In this document: piece after piece, positions 61,273 to 64,000 of the stretch
Layout of the letters: the number at the start of each line of letters is the position of its first letter
Numbering within the stretch: position 1 is the stretch's first letter
Source: Ricinus communis
Lineage: Eukaryota; Streptophyta; Magnoliopsida; Malpighiales; Euphorbiaceae
DNA length: 64,000 nt
Direction: 5' to 3'
Assembly (NCBI RefSeq): GCF_019578655.1
Contig: NC_063265.1
Span: 2,080,501 to 2,144,500, forward strand
Position numbers and translations under genes: made by a program
The notes under the pieces: model-generated
Told to the model about the DNA's origin: nothing
Database searches by the model: none
The model's input: only the letters and a program-made list of their open reading frames with translations

Positions 61273-61530
61273 TAGAAATTCCTACCTTGAGGTGCGATCT
61301 AACTCAATTGATGTCTTCTAGGAGTTAATATCGGTAGTTGGCCCACTCAGGGACTAAAATGTATTCTTTGATAGGTTAGGGACCAAACTCATAATTTTCT
61401 AATAATTTTTGCGTCGAGATGCAAATTATTAGCCTTCCATGTGCTTCCTGGGAGCCTATGTTTGGATTCTAGCCTATTTAGGGACTAAAATATATTTTTG
61501 ATGGTTAGGGGCCTCAATGACACTTTTACC
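61273..61530. repeat. Diverged two-copy direct repeat, about 130 bp unit
   Basis: Copy a (61273-61401) and copy b (61402-61530) share ordered pieces: attcctaccttgaggtgc versus atttttgcgtcgagatgc, cttctaggagttaat versus cttcctgggagcctat, agggactaaaat (identical core) and gataggttagggacc versus gatggttaggggcc. Confidence 0.7.
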
Positions 61531-62870
61531 CTTTTTAAGGTTTATATATATATATATATCCTCACATCCATTCACGAATCACTTTATCTCATTTTTTCCT
61601 TTTGCTTTCTCTCAAGCCTTCTTTTGCTTTTTCTTCGATTTCTTAGCCGATTTTTAGTCAAATTTTATGAAATCAATCTTAAAATAGAGGCCTCCTCCTC
61701 CTGATTCTCCGGGCGTGCTCCAATTGCACCCAAATGGGAGTTCTCACCACTGATTTTTTGCCAAAATAACTTAGGGCTTGTAAAAGAAGAGGAGACCTCT
61801 ATTGGCAAAATTAAACACTCATCGAGCTTTTTCGGCTGTCGGAGAGGTATTTTTCTAGCTTTAAACTTTATCTTATCACTTACATACTAGATACACGCAT
61901 TATTTGCTCAAAATGTGTGAAAAATTATGAAAAAGATCGAAACAGTTTGTGTGCCCTAACCCACAGAGCCGATTAGCTCTGTGTAGAGCTAATTCGGTTG
62001 TGCGCACAGTCGATCGGCTCTGCAAAGTTTGAATTGATTGTGCACGGTCCGAGGTCAGGTTTTTAGAGTATTTTAACATATAATTTCAATAATTAAATGC
62101 TTTACTTACTTGTTTAAAATCTTTTTATGCGTAAATTATATTTAAGACATGTTTGTCTAGGTTTTTTAGAGTAATATTGTATCAATCCGGTTCGCCAGAA
62201 ACTTTTACAAAGCTGTGAGTAGTTTGATGAGCTCCCTAGTTCTGTCCATACTAGGATTAGTGACACTGGCTTTTGTCCATTTGTGGCTATATTTTTGTCG
62301 GTCACTGGAAGGACAAATCACACCTCCATATACGTGCCTACCTAATTTTTTAATAGATTGTTGCCTACTATAACTGTTAGCCTAGTTAAAAATTTATTTT
62401 TTTTAGTATTCAAAATTAGTCTAATTATCAATGGTATTTTTACAAATAATAAAATATTATTTCAAGAATTTTAATAAACTGTTAAAATCTTAATTAATCT
62501 ATAAAAAATTTTACATCTCTTTTGCACAGTCCTGAATAAAAAACTTTCACTATGGAATGCATACATATAGATTCAAATGGTGATGAGTGACACATTTACT
62601 GTTAGGTTAGTTCTTCGGGACACATGCAGGCGGCTACTTAAGGAAAAAACCATCCCCAAGATGGCCACATTGTTCTGATATTAACTGTATCTTTTCTCTC
62701 TCTATCTCCCTTTCCAACGGAGAAGGACCTTTGTCACGACAATTAATAAAAGCATTTATACAGATCACCTCAACCATCTAATTGCACATTGAAGAACTAT
62801 ACCTTTAATTTTCTTTCTGAAACTTATGGCAGCTTTCTAATAAAATAAGCACTTGTATATATCTCAGTAT
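61531..62870. other. Intergenic DNA / distal promoter of the last gene
   Basis: A (TA)n run lies at 61542-61557. Around 61965-62030 the word tcggctctg and its inverse recur (agagccgattagctctg, cagtcgatcggctctg), also echoed near 60547-60585. No gene recognised. Confidence 0.4.
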
Positions 62871-62876
62871 TAGTGC

Positions 62877-62883
62877 TATAAAG
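62877..62883 (+). promoter_or_regulatory. Probable TATA box of the last gene
   Basis: tataaag, with transcription expected near 62910. It lies about 245 bp upstream of the ATG at 63124, with a probable leader intron between. Confidence 0.5.
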
Positions 62884-63123
62884 TCCTCTCACCTTCTTTC
62901 CTTCTGTCCTTAAGAGTGGTGTGCTTTCCTGCTATATTAATGCCAGCATTTATATTAGCTTTCTTCGTTTGTACATTCAGTGATATTAGCTATCTGTCTT
63001 CTTTCAGGTATGTTCTTAGTTAATAATATATTACCTTGTTCAGTATATACTTCTTGCTGCCTTCCTTTCTTTCTTTCTTTCTTTCTTTCTCCCAACCTTT
63101 TTTAGAGTGTCTGATCATACACA

Positions 63124-63690
63124 ATGTACAGGAGACCTAATTTCAGAGTTGTGCAGAATACATATATTCATAAGCTCGTGATGAGGAGTCCGTTGCTGAG
63201 GAGTTTTGATAAAAGGGTAGTTTGCATATTCTCTGTAGTGGGTACGATCATTGGTTCTTTGCTTGCTAGTTTCTGTGGTATTATTCTCTTTTATCTTTTC
63301 CCTATCTCTCTTTCATATACATTACATAAAATATGAATCTAATTAACATCATGAAGAATGCATTGGGTTCTACATATTTAAACTATAAGTTTCACATTAT
63401 TAAGTATTATATGCCAATGTTATGAGATTCATTCCCGCTGTTATAATTTTTATTATTATTCATTTTAAAGAAATAGATATGATGAAAACAGAAAAATAAC
63501 TCTTCTTATATAATTATTTTTTTTAAAATTATATTTAAAAAAAAAAATTATATTTTCGAAACTGCAGTGGCTGATTTATTTCAGGCGGAAGCTACAGCTA
63601 TTAGTGAATCCGGCATTCAAAGCATAGTCATTTCCAAGGACATTAGAAACACTGCCTCTTGTAGGAGTAGGAAGCTATTGCAGTACAATG
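63124..63690 (+). CDS. 5' part of a plant gene, tentatively TPD1-like (runs off the window)
   Basis: Exon 1 (63124-63277) starts MYRRPNFRVVQNTYIHKLVM and contains a hydrophobic segment at about residues 33-52 (CIFSVVGTIIGSLLASFC), a signal anchor or late signal peptide. The donor G|GTATTA at 63278 and acceptor CTGCAG at 63567 give a phase-1 intron. Exon 2 (63568-63690) reads ADLFQAEATAISESGIQSIV ... CRSRKLLQYN and ends at donor ATG|GTAAAC, again phase 1. The short secreted-type N-terminus followed by a basic RSRKLL site resembles plant TAPETUM DETERMINANT 1-like small secreted proteins, in which a Cys-rich domain would follow; that exon lies beyond the window, so the call is only tentative. 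A leader intron is likely (63008-63105: CAG|GTATGT ... TTTTTTAG), with a (CTTT)n run at 63065-63090 inside it. The frame is intact. Confidence 0.6.
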
Positions 63691-63728
63691 GTAAACGACT
63701 CTCCTTATATAATTATTGATACAAATTA

Positions 63729-63847
63729 CTCATTTCGTCTAAAAAAGATGGTCATTTTTCTTTTTTGGTCCATTTCAAATAGATTATCTGAAAAAATATA
63801 TACTTTAATCCGTGTGAACATGAACTATCTTTTTAGAACGAAAAGCG
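63729..63847. mobile_element. Stowaway-like MITE in the second coding-region intron of the last gene
   Basis: A 119 bp unit flanked by TA on both sides. Its ends are imperfect inverted repeats: left ctcatttcgtctaaaaaaga, right (reverse complement) cgcttttcgttctaaaaaga. This fits the CTCCCTCCGT...AAAAAGA pattern of plant Stowaway (Tc1/mariner) MITEs. Confidence 0.75.
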
Positions 63848-64000
63848 TAAGACTTTATTGATGTCATTAAGGTTTGATGGTTGAAACTTAAGTTTGGTTT
63901 CTTGATCGATGTTTGTTTTAAAGAGCCTTATACTTTTTGTCAGGATCTAATGGATCAATCCCAGATTAAATGTCCAAAATCAACCTCTCCCATTTTGTTC

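Overview
The window is nuclear DNA from a flowering plant, most likely a eudicot. It is strongly AT-rich, has plant-type introns and TATA boxes, and is filled with plant transposable-element families: Athila-type Ty3/gypsy, several Ty1/copia, PIF/Harbinger, CACTA, Stowaway, a Helitron end and a LINE-type RNase H. The species cannot be named from this sequence alone. No operon, CRISPR, tRNA or rRNA gene was seen.

Layout. 0-8 kb: gene-poor DNA with a LINE RNase H relic (about 3.0-3.4 kb), a Helitron-like 3' end (4.17 kb) and a 1 kb foldback repeat (6.1-7.1 kb). 8.04-19.74 kb: a structurally complete 11.7 kb Athila-type retrotransposon on the minus strand, with two LTRs, PBS, PPT, gag, pol and an extra ORF in the env position; gag and pol are dead but the extra ORF is open. 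20.7-26.9 kb: a decayed minus-strand PIF/Harbinger transposon (a Myb/SANT-like gene and a DDE transposase end) split by a 4.0 kb plus-strand copia element. 27-33 kb: AT-rich DNA with no gene recognised. 33.2-35.1 kb: minus-strand copia gag relic with a primer-binding site. 38.65-39.1 kb: one compact host gene, complete with TATA box. 40.8-41.5 kb: a 350 bp tandem duplication. 42.1 kb: a CACTA terminus. 45.5-47.9 kb: an unclassified 2.4 kb repeat-like unit. 48.7-56.9 kb: a nest in which a 4.6 kb minus-strand copia sits inside the 3' part of an older plus-strand copia, the whole flanked by two copies of a diverged 0.9-1.3 kb repeat. 58-62 kb: minisatellites and diverged repeats. 62.9-64 kb: 5' part of a second host gene (tentatively TPD1-like) with a Stowaway MITE in its second visible intron; the gene runs off the window.

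The genes do not form a pathway. The window records successive transposon insertions between two host genes. I found no clear new biological system. The best leads are the intact unknown ORF in the otherwise dead Athila element, the transition-type stop codons that inactivated its pol, and the repeat pair bracketing the nested copia elements. Family names come from recalled motifs, not from database searches.
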